From Impatiens glandulifera (taxonomy: Eukaryota; Streptophyta; Magnoliopsida; Ericales; Balsaminaceae), in contig NC_061862.1 in NCBI RefSeq assembly GCF_907164915.1, positions 79,511,718-79,575,717 of the forward strand: a stretch of 64,000 nt of DNA. Reading direction: 5' to 3'. The position numbers were made by a program, and so were the translations under genes. Position 1 is the first letter of the stretch. Every line of letters starts with the position of its first letter. Below are positions 54,999-64,000 of the stretch, one piece after another. The notes under the pieces are model-generated. The model was not told the origin of the DNA, searched no databases, and was given only the letters and a program-made list of their open reading frames with translations.

Positions 54999-57140
54999 TT
55001 AACGAAGAAGACCAACTGAAGTTGCACACAACTTCAGTTTCTCATTTGTCACAGCTTTCGTCAACATATCAGCTGGATTCTCACTCCCGGGAATCTTCTC
55101 AAGAGCTAATACTCCATCTTCTAAAGCTGACCGGATGAAATGATAACGAACCTGTATATGCTTCGTCCTGCCATGATAAACAAGATTATTTGCCAAATGA
55201 ATGGCACTCTGACTGTCGCATCGCAACACACTTCCATCGTAGTCTTGACCCAATTCTCGCAAAAAGGGTTGTAACCACATCATCTCCTTAGCAGCCTCTG
55301 TCACAGCAACATACTCTACATCACAACTAGAAAGAGAAACAATCTTCTGTAATTTTGAAACCCAACTGATTGCAGTACCTCCCAGAGTATAAATGTACCT
55401 TGTTGTGCTCTTCCTACTATCAACATCACCACCATTGTCAGCATCAACATATCCTTCCAAACCCATATTAGACTTTTGAAAACACAAAACGAGACTCGTA
55501 CTTCCTCTTAAGTATCGTAGTATCCACTTTACTGCTTCCCAATATTGTCTACCCGGGTTGCTCATGAATCTGCTAACAACTCCCACTGCATGTGCTATGT
55601 CTGGTCTTGTACAAACCATCGCATATATAATACAACCAATGGCAGAGGCATACGGAACAGTGGCCATGTAATTTTTCTCCTCCTCTATTAAAGGCGACCG
55701 ATCTTTAGATAGTCTGAAGTGACTAGCTAAGGGGGTAGTAACTGGTTTTGCATCATACAAGTTGAACCTGCTAAGAACTTTATTCACATATTCTTCTTGT
55801 GAAAGCTTGAGAACTTCTTCATCCCTGAAAATTCTCATCCCAAGGATTTGTTTAGCAGCACCCAAATCCTTCATTGCAAACTTTTCAGACAACTCTTTCT
55901 TGAGCTTGTTAATCTCATACAAGCTTGCTCCAGCAATCAACATATCATCAACGTAGAGGAGCAGAATAATGTACGATTTATCAAATCTCTTGATATAACA
56001 ACAATGATCAGCTTCACACCTTAGAAAATTGTTACTTTTCATGAAGCTATCGAACTTCTTGTACCATTGTCTTGGAGCCTGTTTCAAACCATACAAACTC
56101 TTCTAAAGCTTACACACAAACTCATCTTTTCCTTTGATTTCAAATCCTTCTGGTTGTCGCATATAAATCTCTTCATCTAAATCACCATGAAGAAAAGCAG
56201 TTTTGACATCCATTTGTTGAAGATGAAGGTCTTCTTTCACAACCAAACTCAAAATAGTTCTGATTGTCATCAATTTAACTACTGGAGAGAAGATTTCATT
56301 GTAGTCAATACCTTCTTTCTGTTGAAATCCTTTCACAACCAACATTGCCTTGTACCTCATGGTTTTATCATGTTCTTCTTTAATCCTGAAGATCCATTTG
56401 TTGTGAAGTGCTTTCTTTCCATTTGGTAGCTCAGTGATCTCCCAAGTCTGATTCAACATCAAAGAATCCATCTCATCTTTCATAGCAGACTCCCACTTAA
56501 TCGATTCATCAGATTGTATTACTTTCTCAAAACATTCAGGTTCACCTCTATCTGTCAACAAGATATAGTTCAGAGATGGAGACCACCTCTCAACTGGTTT
56601 TCGATTCCTTGATGATCTTCTCAACTGTATAACCGGTGTTTGCTGATTTACCTCTAGGGCCACGTTCTCAACGATTTCATTTTCAACAACACATTGTTCT
56701 TCTTCGACAACCGGTATATATTCAGCTGAAAATTCTCTCAAATCGACTGTACCAGTCTCTTCCAACTTGGAATCACCATCTGATGTCTTCCCAACACAAT
56801 CTTTGTAGAGAACCTGTTCATTGAAGATAACATTTCTGCTACGAATGATCTTCCGATTTTGATTATCCCAGAAACGATAACTAAACTCGATATCACCATA
56901 ACCAATGAAAAAACATTTATTAGACTTTGGATCAAGCTTGCTCCTATCACATTCATTAATATGAACATATGATAAACAACCAAACACTTTCAAATAAGAA
57001 AGGTTTACCTTTTTATTACTCCAAGCTTCTTAAGGAATTATGAATTCAAGAGGAACAGAGGGTCCCCTGTTTATCAAATAGGCAACAATATTAATAGCTT
57101 CTGCCCAGAAGGTTTTAGGCAGCCCTGCATGCAATCTCAA
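54999..57140 (-). pseudogene. pol fragment of element F: integrase end, RT and RNase H
   Basis: The minus strand reads AGLPKTFWAEAINIVAYLINR (integrase end, 57.1 kb), a stop near 57030, then from 56993 KVFGCLSYVHI, a linker, and RT (GIDYNEIFSPVVKL, MDVKTAFLHGDLDEEIYM). A TAG at 56103-56105 separates this from the rest in the same frame: [20 protein letters not shown], and RNase H with HGRTKHIQVRYHFIR, ending near 54999. Only one stop in almost 2 kb of RT/RNase H means the copy is relatively young despite its truncation. Tnt1-like by wording. Confidence 0.87.
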
Positions 57141-57144
57141 AATT

Positions 57145-57625
57145 TGTAAGACGGTAATAATACACAAAAAGATCATCACAATTCTGAACTATTTGTTCAT
57201 ACATATTGTCCTGAACATGAAGAAATACCTTCAAATGTTCAAAGTGAAATCAATGTTTCAACTAAAAATGTTCTAAAAACATTAAACAACCCATTTAAAT
57301 GAAAGATTATATTGCAATTCAAGTTGAAACATATAAATGGTTATTCACCATATTCTTTTTTATTATTTCAACTTGCAAACCAATAATATGTATGCCATAT
57401 GTTTTAAACCCACAATGGGTTCGAGCCATGAATGAAGAGTTAAATGATCTACATCAATAGAAAATACGGATAATAACTAATTTATCTAAAAAAAAATTAT
57501 TAGTTGTAAAGGTATATTTAAAACAAAGTTAAATGCAGATGGAAATGATAATAAATATAAAAAACAAGATCAGTTTTAAAGGAGTATAATATGGGATTGA
57601 TTTTGATCAAATACATTATCTAAAG
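57145..57625 (+). pseudogene. decayed copia scrap: linker and start of RT
   Basis: Plus-strand pieces read YCPEHEEIPSNVQSEINVS, then WVRAMNEELNDLHQ, IITNLS and KLNADGNDNKYK-like text split over frames, matching the region just before and at the start of copia RT. Stops are frequent. It is a separate, older fragment from element F, which lies on the other strand. Confidence 0.55.
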
Positions 57626-57905
57626 TGCGTTGGACGTATTCCCGATCTCAATTCGATCACCTTCCCGTGTCCCTATGGTCTTAAAGTAGCCTCATACACG
57701 TCAAACGACGATATTTCAGGATTTGTTTTTAGTCGCTCGCGCATCACAATCTACAATCACTTACAATATTGTTAATAATTTTAAACTTAATTAGACATGC
57801 AAACTAAAACGATTGAAATGATTACACCTTACGACGGCCTGTTGAACTTGCGGAGAAGGCATGGGAGTCGGAACATCAACGATCGCTCTCCTAATATGCG
57901 TTTGT
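57626..57905 (-). pseudogene. possible CACTA TNPA-like (Transposase_24-type) fragment
   Basis: The minus strand reads LQTHIRRAIVDVPTPMPSP near 57.88 kb, then a possible donor (GTAAGGTG) and AT-rich stretch, then MRERLKTNPEISSFDVYEAT with a stop and a continuation of the type RSGIRPTH. The second block looks like the conserved part of plant En/Spm-type proteins. I cannot exclude a host gene relic. Confidence 0.35.
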
Positions 57906-58098
57906 AGGAAGAAGTCTACATAACTAAGGGTGTCCAATCTCCCTCTCTTGTACAAATAACATACATATACTCTGTTAGATATTATGAAAATTTAATACTC
58001 TTAGTAAAACTTACCATGTGTCGGTTCGTAATACTCTTACTAAAACTTAACATGTGTCGGTCCACTTATGAAAATGGTCTGTTACTGGTGTGGTGGGG

Positions 58099-59374
58099 TG
58101 TTAGGATCTAGGTCACCGCTGAAGGACCGGGGTTGGGCCGGTTAGCGGGTCTCACTCAAAGGGTGGTGATTAATCCTGTTAGAGATTAATACCGGGGTTT
58201 CAATACTACACAAACTGTCACAAACCCTTGAACTGTGTTCAAGCGCGGAAGATGTTTGTTTCAGGTTGAAGCAGCACACTTGTATGATAGGCGGAACCGG
58301 TTTTAGATGATATAGGTTTGAAAATTGATGGGTCAGTTTTTGTAACCTGGTGATTCGGTTTGGATAGAGTCAAGTAGGTTAGAACGGTGCAGGTAAGTTA
58401 GTACAGGTCGGTTAGAAAATAGAGCCGGCAGAAAAGAAATAACAAGACAGGTTTTTATGGATGTTCAGAGATAAAACTCCTACGTCACCCCTTCCTCTCG
58501 AAACCGCGAGAAGGATATTCACTAAGGAATACAAATACAATCCGATCGAGACTTATTTCCTGCTCGATAACACCCTTACAATTTACACCGAAATTGTAAA
58601 ATACACTCTTCAACTTTAGCACTTATGCTTTCTAGAGAGAGAACACACTCTTTTCACTTGTAGATTAAATGTTCACTATATGCCTTGTCGCGTATGTGTC
58701 CCCTTTCAAATCTCTTTTTGTCTCGCATTTACTCTTCCTTAGCTGCTCCTTTTATAGGTGAAGTATGCCAACGGTCATATTTCACTTCCTTGAATCTGAT
58801 TGGCTGAGCAGAGGTTCAGTGATTCAGACCCTGCGGTCATCTTTTCAGACCTGGCGGTAAACTCTACAGACTTTACAGTCTGTTATTCCGGTGTGTAAGA
58901 CAAACCTGCTAGGTTTTTCTTTTACTCAATGTGGTAACTGTTGGTTAGATAGTTGTCTGTACTTGGAAGATTGACTCTGATTTATCCTGAAAGTAGAAAG
59001 ATCCTGTAGGACTGTTTTCTGCAGCCTGCAGACTTTCCTCAGACTTATATGAATATGGAAATGTTCAGTCTGTTCCTTTGGTATCATTCTCAACAGCAAC
59101 CTGAAGTATCTTCTTATGCTGGTCGGTCATTTAACCGAATGGCTTCCGGTTATTCCTTTGCCTTATGGCTGATCGACTGTCTGGTGTTTCCGGTTCTTAG
59201 TTCTGGCCGATCCTCTCTATGTGTGGTCATGTTTCGAATGTTCCTAGTTGGTTTACTGTCTTGACCGTGAATCTTCTTAACCGGTCCGTTTTGTTTGACC
59301 GGTCCGGTTCCTTGTTCCTACATGGAAGGTTTATTTATGTTATGTTCTGTGAACCGGTCTAATTTTATCTAACA
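58099..59374 (-). repeat. 3' LTR of element E (1276 bp)
   Basis: Minus strand TGTTAGATAAAATTAG to GATCCTAACA. TATA box (minus strand TATAAAAG) at 58749-58756. It is similar to 1791-3110 throughout, with short indels, so A and E are members of one family. Confidence 0.88.
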
Positions 59375-59615
59375 ATTTCTCCCTTTTTGATTATTTTATT
59401 TAAAATTATCAAAACCATGTAAGTTTGCAAACGTAGGCCGGTTCTTTGTTTGACCGGATTTTTGAAACTGACTTGGAAGAATTTTTCGAAAATTTTGGAA
59501 TAAGTTTGAGAAATTTTTTGGAAGGTTTGTTATCTTTTATCTTATCAATTTCTCCCTTTTTGATTATTTTATTTAAAATTAACAAAACCATGTAGAGATG
59601 CAAGTATAGGCCGGT
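59375..59615 (-). repeat. duplicated polypurine tract of element E
   Basis: The plus-strand block CAATTTCTCCCTTTTTGATT followed by ATTTTATTTAAAATTA occurs at the LTR edge (59373-59417) and again at about 59545-59590. Before the second copy stands TTTTATCTTATCA, resembling the LTR edge TTTTATCTAACA. So the purine tract and the first bases of U3 exist twice, as in element D. Confidence 0.75.
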
Positions 59616-59703
59616 TTCAAAAATAGCTTTATATATATAGAGAGAGATAACCGAAAATATTATATAGATACTGAAATAAACATAGTTTAAGAAAAGTGAG
59701 CCC

Positions 59704-62255
59704 CTATTTTGAGTCAGAGAAATTGAAGCCGTCCATCATATCCTTGGTCCGTTTTCTCTTAACTGGTTGATCCGGTCTTGAAGATGAACCTCCAGCTTGC
59801 GGTTGACTGGCCGTAGCGGAGACTCGCTGTCTTGTAGAGCGCTCTGCCAGATGCTCTTCATCTTCATCCTCGGATTGCGGTGGACTTGGCGGAGTATCGA
59901 CATTTGTTTTGGTGATCCTCTCCAACATTTTTCTTGCCGAAACTTTCCTCTTTCGTTTCACCGGAGCCGAAGAGGAGGAAGCTGCCTTTTTCTTCTTATG
60001 AGCGGTTGCAAATTCATCAAGTCTTTGTCTTTCAGTATTCAACCGCTCTGCATCCTCCGCAGCTTGAGCGACTATGGACTTTTCCAGTCCCGGATACTTA
60101 GCCACTGTGAGTCGTTCGCGCTCGGCTATTTCCTCTTCAGATAGTCGCGGTGGCTCCTTTTCTCTCCGCGTTTTTTCATCTAGCGCATCTTGTACTTCCT
60201 TAGCCGCTCGGTCGTTTGCCTCCTCAACCGCTATATCCGCATTCAACTTGGCCTTTATCAATTCATCTACTTGTGCGGTGAGCACCTTGAGGTTGGCTTC
60301 GAGCTTGTCGTTGCGGTCTTCAAGGCTCGCATTCTTGTTTTCCAGATCGGTGACCCTCCATCCTAGGTCCTCATCTACTTCTGTGAATCCTTGATCGATT
60401 TCCCTTTCAAGCCGATCCAAGTCATCTGCTATTCCGGAGGTCTTATCTTCCAAGGCCTTGATTTGTTGAAAATGTTCGTTGCGCATAATAGTGTCGTCCC
60501 GGTAGTCGGCTTCGATTTTTGAGATCCAATCATCTGCCTTTACGAGATCATCCCTCTTCTTGTCGGCGAACCGGAGTGCCAGGCACACGGTTTTCTTGAT
60601 TTTCTCCTCTAATGGGTGAACCGTTGAGTCTGCAAACTCTTGAATAATGGACTTAACCCTTTCTTCTGTAATGCCCGGTTCGGAAACTCCAGGTTGCTCG
60701 GTGAAAGGAGCTTCTATCCTTTCGTCGGTTTCATTTATGGCCGGATCCGCTAGAGGAGGTGTTGCGCCATGATTCTGATCGTCATCGGTCTCAAGAGATG
60801 GAGAGTGCGGTTTTTCTCGCTGTCTGAACACCGCTTCAAGCCGATCAATTTCTTCTGCGAATTCTCCTTTCGCTATCTCAAGTTTTTCTAACACCAAGAG
60901 CTGTAAGTTAGCCTCCGGTGTTCCCTCAACGTACCTTTCCTTAAGCTTCCGGATACGTCCGGTTAGCTTTTGTAGCCGAGCACGCGGTCTCACGATTGCG
61001 AATCGGTCCATGGCTTGGCTAGGAGATTCGGCGTTTGTGAGGCTCATGACTGTTTCCTCTATCTCCTTCAGCCTTCTGAAGCATTGTTCGACGGTTAGGC
61101 CCGGTAATATGTGTTTGAAAAGTTTGTCGTATCGGTACTCGTGCATTCCCGGTATAATGCGCCAACCGCTTGAACTCGCAGTTCAATGTCCTCCAGGATC
61201 CGGCGCGCTATAATGTCGGCCTTCATCTGGTCGTTATCAGGGGAAGCCTCCTCCTCCTCACTGCTGTCTGCACCGGCCTCGGCATTCTCAAGACTTCCTG
61301 CCGCACCGGTGTTGTTAGGACTTGTACCCGAATGTTCTTCTTCATTCGGTCCTTCTCTATCGGAAGGATGCTCATCGGTTTTCTGTGACTTAGTTCGGTC
61401 AGACGTGGAAGCCGATTCTTCCTCATGCTGCGGTGGTGGGGGCGGTTCCGAGAATACTATCTGTTCCTTTCCCTTCTTGCTTCCGGACTTTTCTTTTGCC
61501 AGTGCCTGTTTCTTGGCGGTAGATTTCTTCTTTTGGCCACATGTGGAACTGGGGGCCGGCTGCTTCCTTTCCAAGAAATGTTTGGATCGTATTCTCCTTC
61601 TTGTTGGGAGAAGAACATCAGGGCCGGTGTTGATTTTGAGGTGGGACATTATTTTACCAAGGGGAATTGCGTATCCCCATGACCGGGCTGAATCCGGTTT
61701 CACCATTTCTTTCAGGTTGTGGTAAATTTCCTTCGCCCAGTTGACTCTTGTTCCTTCCAACAAACCGACAAGCATCTCGATCTTGGCTTTGGTGAGGTTG
61801 TCGTTGTTTCCACCTCTCGCTTGAACCGACTTTGTGAAGATATCACATAGAGGTATGTATTCCGGTCGTAGAATTGCTTTCTTACCGGATATTTTCACCG
61901 GTTCCGTTTCTACAAAGAGTATCTGGCAGGCCGCCTCGAATGTTTTTGGATCTAGATTCAACAAAGCATTTCGGATATCTGTTGGGAGACGTAGGATCTC
62001 CGCAACCGATTTTTCGGTTAGCTCGAATTCAGTACCGCCAACAGTTGCGGTTATCTTGTCACCTGTTAGAGTTGTGGTTTTGAAGAATTCTTCGACCGCT
62101 TCTCTGTATAGAACAAAGGGACCGCCCAGAAAATACTCAACTCCAACTTCGGTTATCCGTTTAATGACTTCTTTTGCCTCAGGCGAGCCCTTTTGTCGGA
62201 TCTCCTCGAAATCCACCTAAACGATGTGTTTGAACAAAGCCGAGTCACGTCCCAT
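59704..62255 (-). pseudogene. extra gene 3 of element E: long coiled-coil protein (about 850 codons)
   Basis: The start is the ATG at 62255 (MGRDSALFKHIV), followed by an in-frame TAG at about codon 13 where D has Gln. The register then stays open to about 61146, shifts by one base, and runs open to TAG at 59704. The N-terminal domain has EYFLGGPF, AVEEFF, AEILRLPTD, KSVQARGGNN and VNW, and is clearly homologous to D gene 3. A Lys-rich segment (KKKSTAKKQALAKEKSGSKK), an acidic Ser/Glu-rich linker and a second half with long heptad-like stretches (TDLENKNASLEDRNDKLEAN) follow. The C-terminal part has two basic clusters (VKRKRKVSARK, VKRKRTK), likely nuclear signals. There is no membrane segment. 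Two lesions in 2.55 kb make it one of the better preserved extra genes. Confidence 0.82.
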
Positions 62256-62368
62256 CTTAGATGATTGAGAGGTCTTGAGAAAACTAGAGAATAACCGCTG
62301 AGAGAATTTGAGAGTTTAGAGAGAGAAAACTGTTTCGCGTAAGAATGAAATGAAGTGGCCAAGAGCCC

Positions 62369-62376
62369 CTTTTATA
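62369..62376 (-). promoter_or_regulatory. TATA box of extra gene 3, element E
   Basis: The minus strand reads CCTATAAAAGGGGC, 114 bases before the ATG at 62255. The leader contains TTTTCTCTCTCTAAAC, like the D leader. Confidence 0.72.
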
Positions 62377-62410
62377 GGTGCGGTTCGGAAACCCAACCGT
62401 CCCATCAAAA

Positions 62411-62612
62411 TTTGGCGGGAGTTTTCCCTCCAAGCCAAAGAGGCGGCAATCTGTGGGCGGGAAGCCAAAAGGCGGTAATCCAAACGGCGGGAATCAGAAG
62501 GCGGTAATCAAAGAGGCGCGAATCAATGGGCGGGAAGCCAGAAGACGGCAAACTATGGGCGCCAAATCAATGAGCGGTAATTTTGAACGGAAGCTCTTTG
62601 GGCGGGAAACTT
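62411..62612. repeat. 14-15-bp minisatellite of E2F-like cores upstream of extra gene 3
   Basis: About twelve units with cores GGCGGGAA, GGCGGTAA, GGCGCGAA and GGCGCCAAA start near 62414, 62442, 62456, 62471, 62486, 62500, 62515, 62529, 62545, 62558, 62574 and 62602. In the middle of the array the spacing is a steady 14-15 bases. The first unit reads TTTGGCGGGA, an E2F-type site, and one unit is GGGCGCCAAA, close to the single site in element D. The array starts 35 bases upstream of the TATA box. Confidence 0.82.
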
Positions 62613-62949
62613 CCCTCCAAAGTTTTTCGATTTGGATTTTGATGACGCAATCCCTCTTTTGATGAAGTGAGGTGTAAACCGCGATGCTGCGGTGTTCTAT
62701 TGATATAACCAGTTATTTTGATGAGTGTTCTGAGTTGTTTACAACTCTTGATTAGGCGGTTCTTCTGGGGACCGGATAAGAGCGCGGTTACTTTGCAATA
62801 TTAACCGGTTACTTAGATAGATGTTCTGATTATTATGTTGACCCGGTTATTTAGACTGAAATAGAATTATATTGAAGAGGCGTTACAGGATAGAAACCGA
62901 AAGATGGATCAGTGTGAAAATAGACATACATAAGATGGAAAGATATAAC
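62613..62949 (-). other. spacer between extra genes 2 and 3 of element E
   Basis: No coding frame. It contains short AACCGGTTA-type words and the 3' end of gene 2. Confidence 0.5.
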
Positions 62950-63651
62950 TTAAGTAATAACTACCCTAGAAAACCTTTCTTCCACCCCATCCATGTCAAG
63001 AATGTTCGAAGGAGATGCCGGTGTTCCCGGTCCAAATTCTGGGCGGTATTTGAGAATAAGCCGGCTGATATGAGGAGCATAACCGAGACCTTTCTTGGTT
63101 AGCACCATGTTTTTCAGGTTCTAAAAAATGACTGTTGACCAATTGATGGTCGTATTACTAACAATATGGGTCATTATGTCGTATGTTTTCTTGGAGTAGC
63201 GCTGGTTCGGGGATTGACAGATGATAGAGCGAGTCACAATCTCAAGATGGAGTTGGATGTGATGAGCAAGGCGGGTTTTTCACACATAGTTTTCCACCGG
63301 AACATCGGTTCCAAAGAAGAACAGTGCGTGGTCTGCCGCCGTACTTCCCACCTGGGTTGGGAAGTCAGAAAACCTTTCTATGGGCAAGTTGAATATGTGG
63401 GCAAATTCGGCTTCATCAAGCCAGAAAGTGTGGTCTCTCACCGTGGAGACGATATAATTACCTCTGATGCAAGCACTTCGGAAGAAGGTCTTAACATCCT
63501 CAATCAGTATGGGACCGGATTCTTCGAGAAAGGTTTGAAGACCGGTGTCAATGAGAGATTCAAACATGATCTCCCTTGTTTCTCCGTCCCAATGTTCCAT
63601 ACATGATTCGAAGTCGATGCTCAAGAAATTTCTTAAGGTTCGGCTTGGCAT
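62950..63651 (-). pseudogene. extra gene 2 of element E (234 codons)
   Basis: The ATG at 63651 (MPSRTLRNFLSIDF) is the first after the TATA box. The 702-base register ends at TAA 62950-62952 and matches the length of D gene 2 exactly. Motifs are DTGLQTFLEE, VKTFF, AHIFNLPIERFSDFP, RSI and an intact INW. It is broken by TGA at 63280-63282 (probably a former Arg codon) and by a TAG shortly after the INW motif. The C-terminal part reads GLGYAPHISRLI, paralleling IGYAPQISRFL in D. Unknown function; soluble by appearance. Confidence 0.78.
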
Positions 63652-63740
63652 GATTCTAACTTTTGCTAAGAGAGAGGGAGAGTTCAAGAGATTATAGAGT
63701 TTTGTGTTTAGTATGTGTTGAGTTTATTAGAGGATAGCCC

Positions 63741-63749
63741 TTTATATAT
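63741..63749 (-). promoter_or_regulatory. TATA box of extra gene 2, element E
   Basis: The minus strand reads CATATATAAAGGGC, 90 bases before the ATG at 63651, with a CT-rich leader (AACTCTCCCTCTCTCTTAGC). Immediately upstream is TTTTCCCTCCAAAACC, one base from an E2F-type site. Confidence 0.68.
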
Positions 63750-63772
63750 GGTCGGTTTTGGAGGGAAAATAT

Positions 63773-64000
63773 TAGCATTGAATGTCAGTTTTGTTTTATT
63801 AAGGAAGAGAATATTTGTGTTTCCAAAACGCATTGGGAAGGAGTTACTTTTAATTAATTGCGGAGCTCGAGGTGGGATTTGGTTGAAAAGTAACCAAGTT
63901 AGTTGGATATTGATTATTCATGTAGTTGGGGGTTACCTCATTAATTAAATGTTACTTTCCATTAATGACCCGTGCAACAACACATTGAAAAGTAACCAAT
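63773..64000. other. upstream region of extra gene 2, element E, to the window edge
   Basis: No coding sense is evident; the word GAAAAGTAACCAA occurs at 63886 and 63987. This should be the spacer toward gene 1 or pol. Confidence 0.4.

Larger units (their letters stand above)
54569..57140 (-). mobile_element. truncated Ty1/copia element F (3' part)
   Basis: It has a 3' LTR, a purine tract and an almost intact pol from the end of integrase to RNase H on the minus strand. Coding sense ends abruptly near 57140, where a copia fragment in the opposite orientation begins. The 5' LTR, gag and protease are missing. Confidence 0.85.
58099..64000 (-). mobile_element. SIRE-like Ty1/copia element E, 3' part, cut by the right edge
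   Basis: On the minus strand the visible part runs from extra gene 2 (63651) through extra gene 3 to a purine tract and the 3' LTR (58099-59374). Gag, pol and any gene 1 would lie to the right. The LTR matches that of element A in ends, length and TATA position, and the extra genes match those of element D. The 5 bases TGGGG at 58094-58098 would be the left target duplication. Confidence 0.88.

Noticed and set aside
58300..58420. Possible gene promoter in the ACCGG-rich stretch
   Set aside because: It is ordinary LTR sequence of element E, with a counterpart in the LTR of element A.

Overview
The window is nuclear DNA of a flowering plant, probably a eudicot. The evidence is a plant-type actin gene with plant intron placement, several plant Ty1/copia elements primed by initiator tRNA-Met, a Tat-like Ty3/gypsy relic, a CACTA element, Helitron-like and MITE insertions, and very AT-rich DNA between them. 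I cannot name the species. The only convincing host gene is the actin at about 49.7-51.4 kb; nearly everything else is transposable element, mostly decayed and nested.

Layout. 1-3110 (minus): 5' LTR and open gag of a SIRE-like copia element (A) that runs off the left edge. It abuts a broken CACTA element, 3111-5596 (minus), whose right end carries a dense array of inverted subterminal repeats. 5.6-10.3 kb: AT-rich DNA. 10272-15800 (plus): complete but dead copia element B with TSD TATTA, apparently inserted in the 3' part of a decayed Tat-like gypsy element whose pol is readable on the minus strand from 22.1 down to 17.5 kb. 22.1-25.5 kb: AT-rich DNA with many TA arrays. 25.5-32.3 kb: a region of degenerate duplications with tRNA-like boxes, split by copia element C (25866-30489, minus, TSD ATTAG). 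32662-46560 (plus): a 13.9-kb SIRE-like copia element D. 46.6-54.5 kb: the actin gene with two MITEs and two inverted Helitron-like copies around it. 54569-57140: truncated copia F (minus), followed by a plus-strand copia scrap and a TNPA-like scrap. 58099-64000 (minus): 3' LTR and post-pol genes of another SIRE-like element (E), running off the right edge.

The most unusual feature is in elements D and E. Between pol and the 3' LTR, D carries three extra genes in tandem. Their N-terminal domains are clearly related to each other, and each gene has its own TATA box and pyrimidine-rich leader 80-130 bases before its ATG. E carries the second and third of these genes in the same arrangement. The second gene is exactly 234 codons in both elements. 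The third encodes a long, hydrophilic, coiled-coil, lysine-rich protein rather than an obvious envelope. Upstream of the third gene, D has a palindromic E2F-like site and E has an array of 14-15-base units built on the same core. Both elements also have a multiplied polypurine-tract/U3 junction next to the 3' LTR.

Most retroelement reading frames here are closed by stops that look like C-to-T or G-to-A changes, as expected for old methylated copies. The gag of A and the third post-pol genes of D and E are the best preserved. All names of families rest on motifs read by eye; no database search was run.
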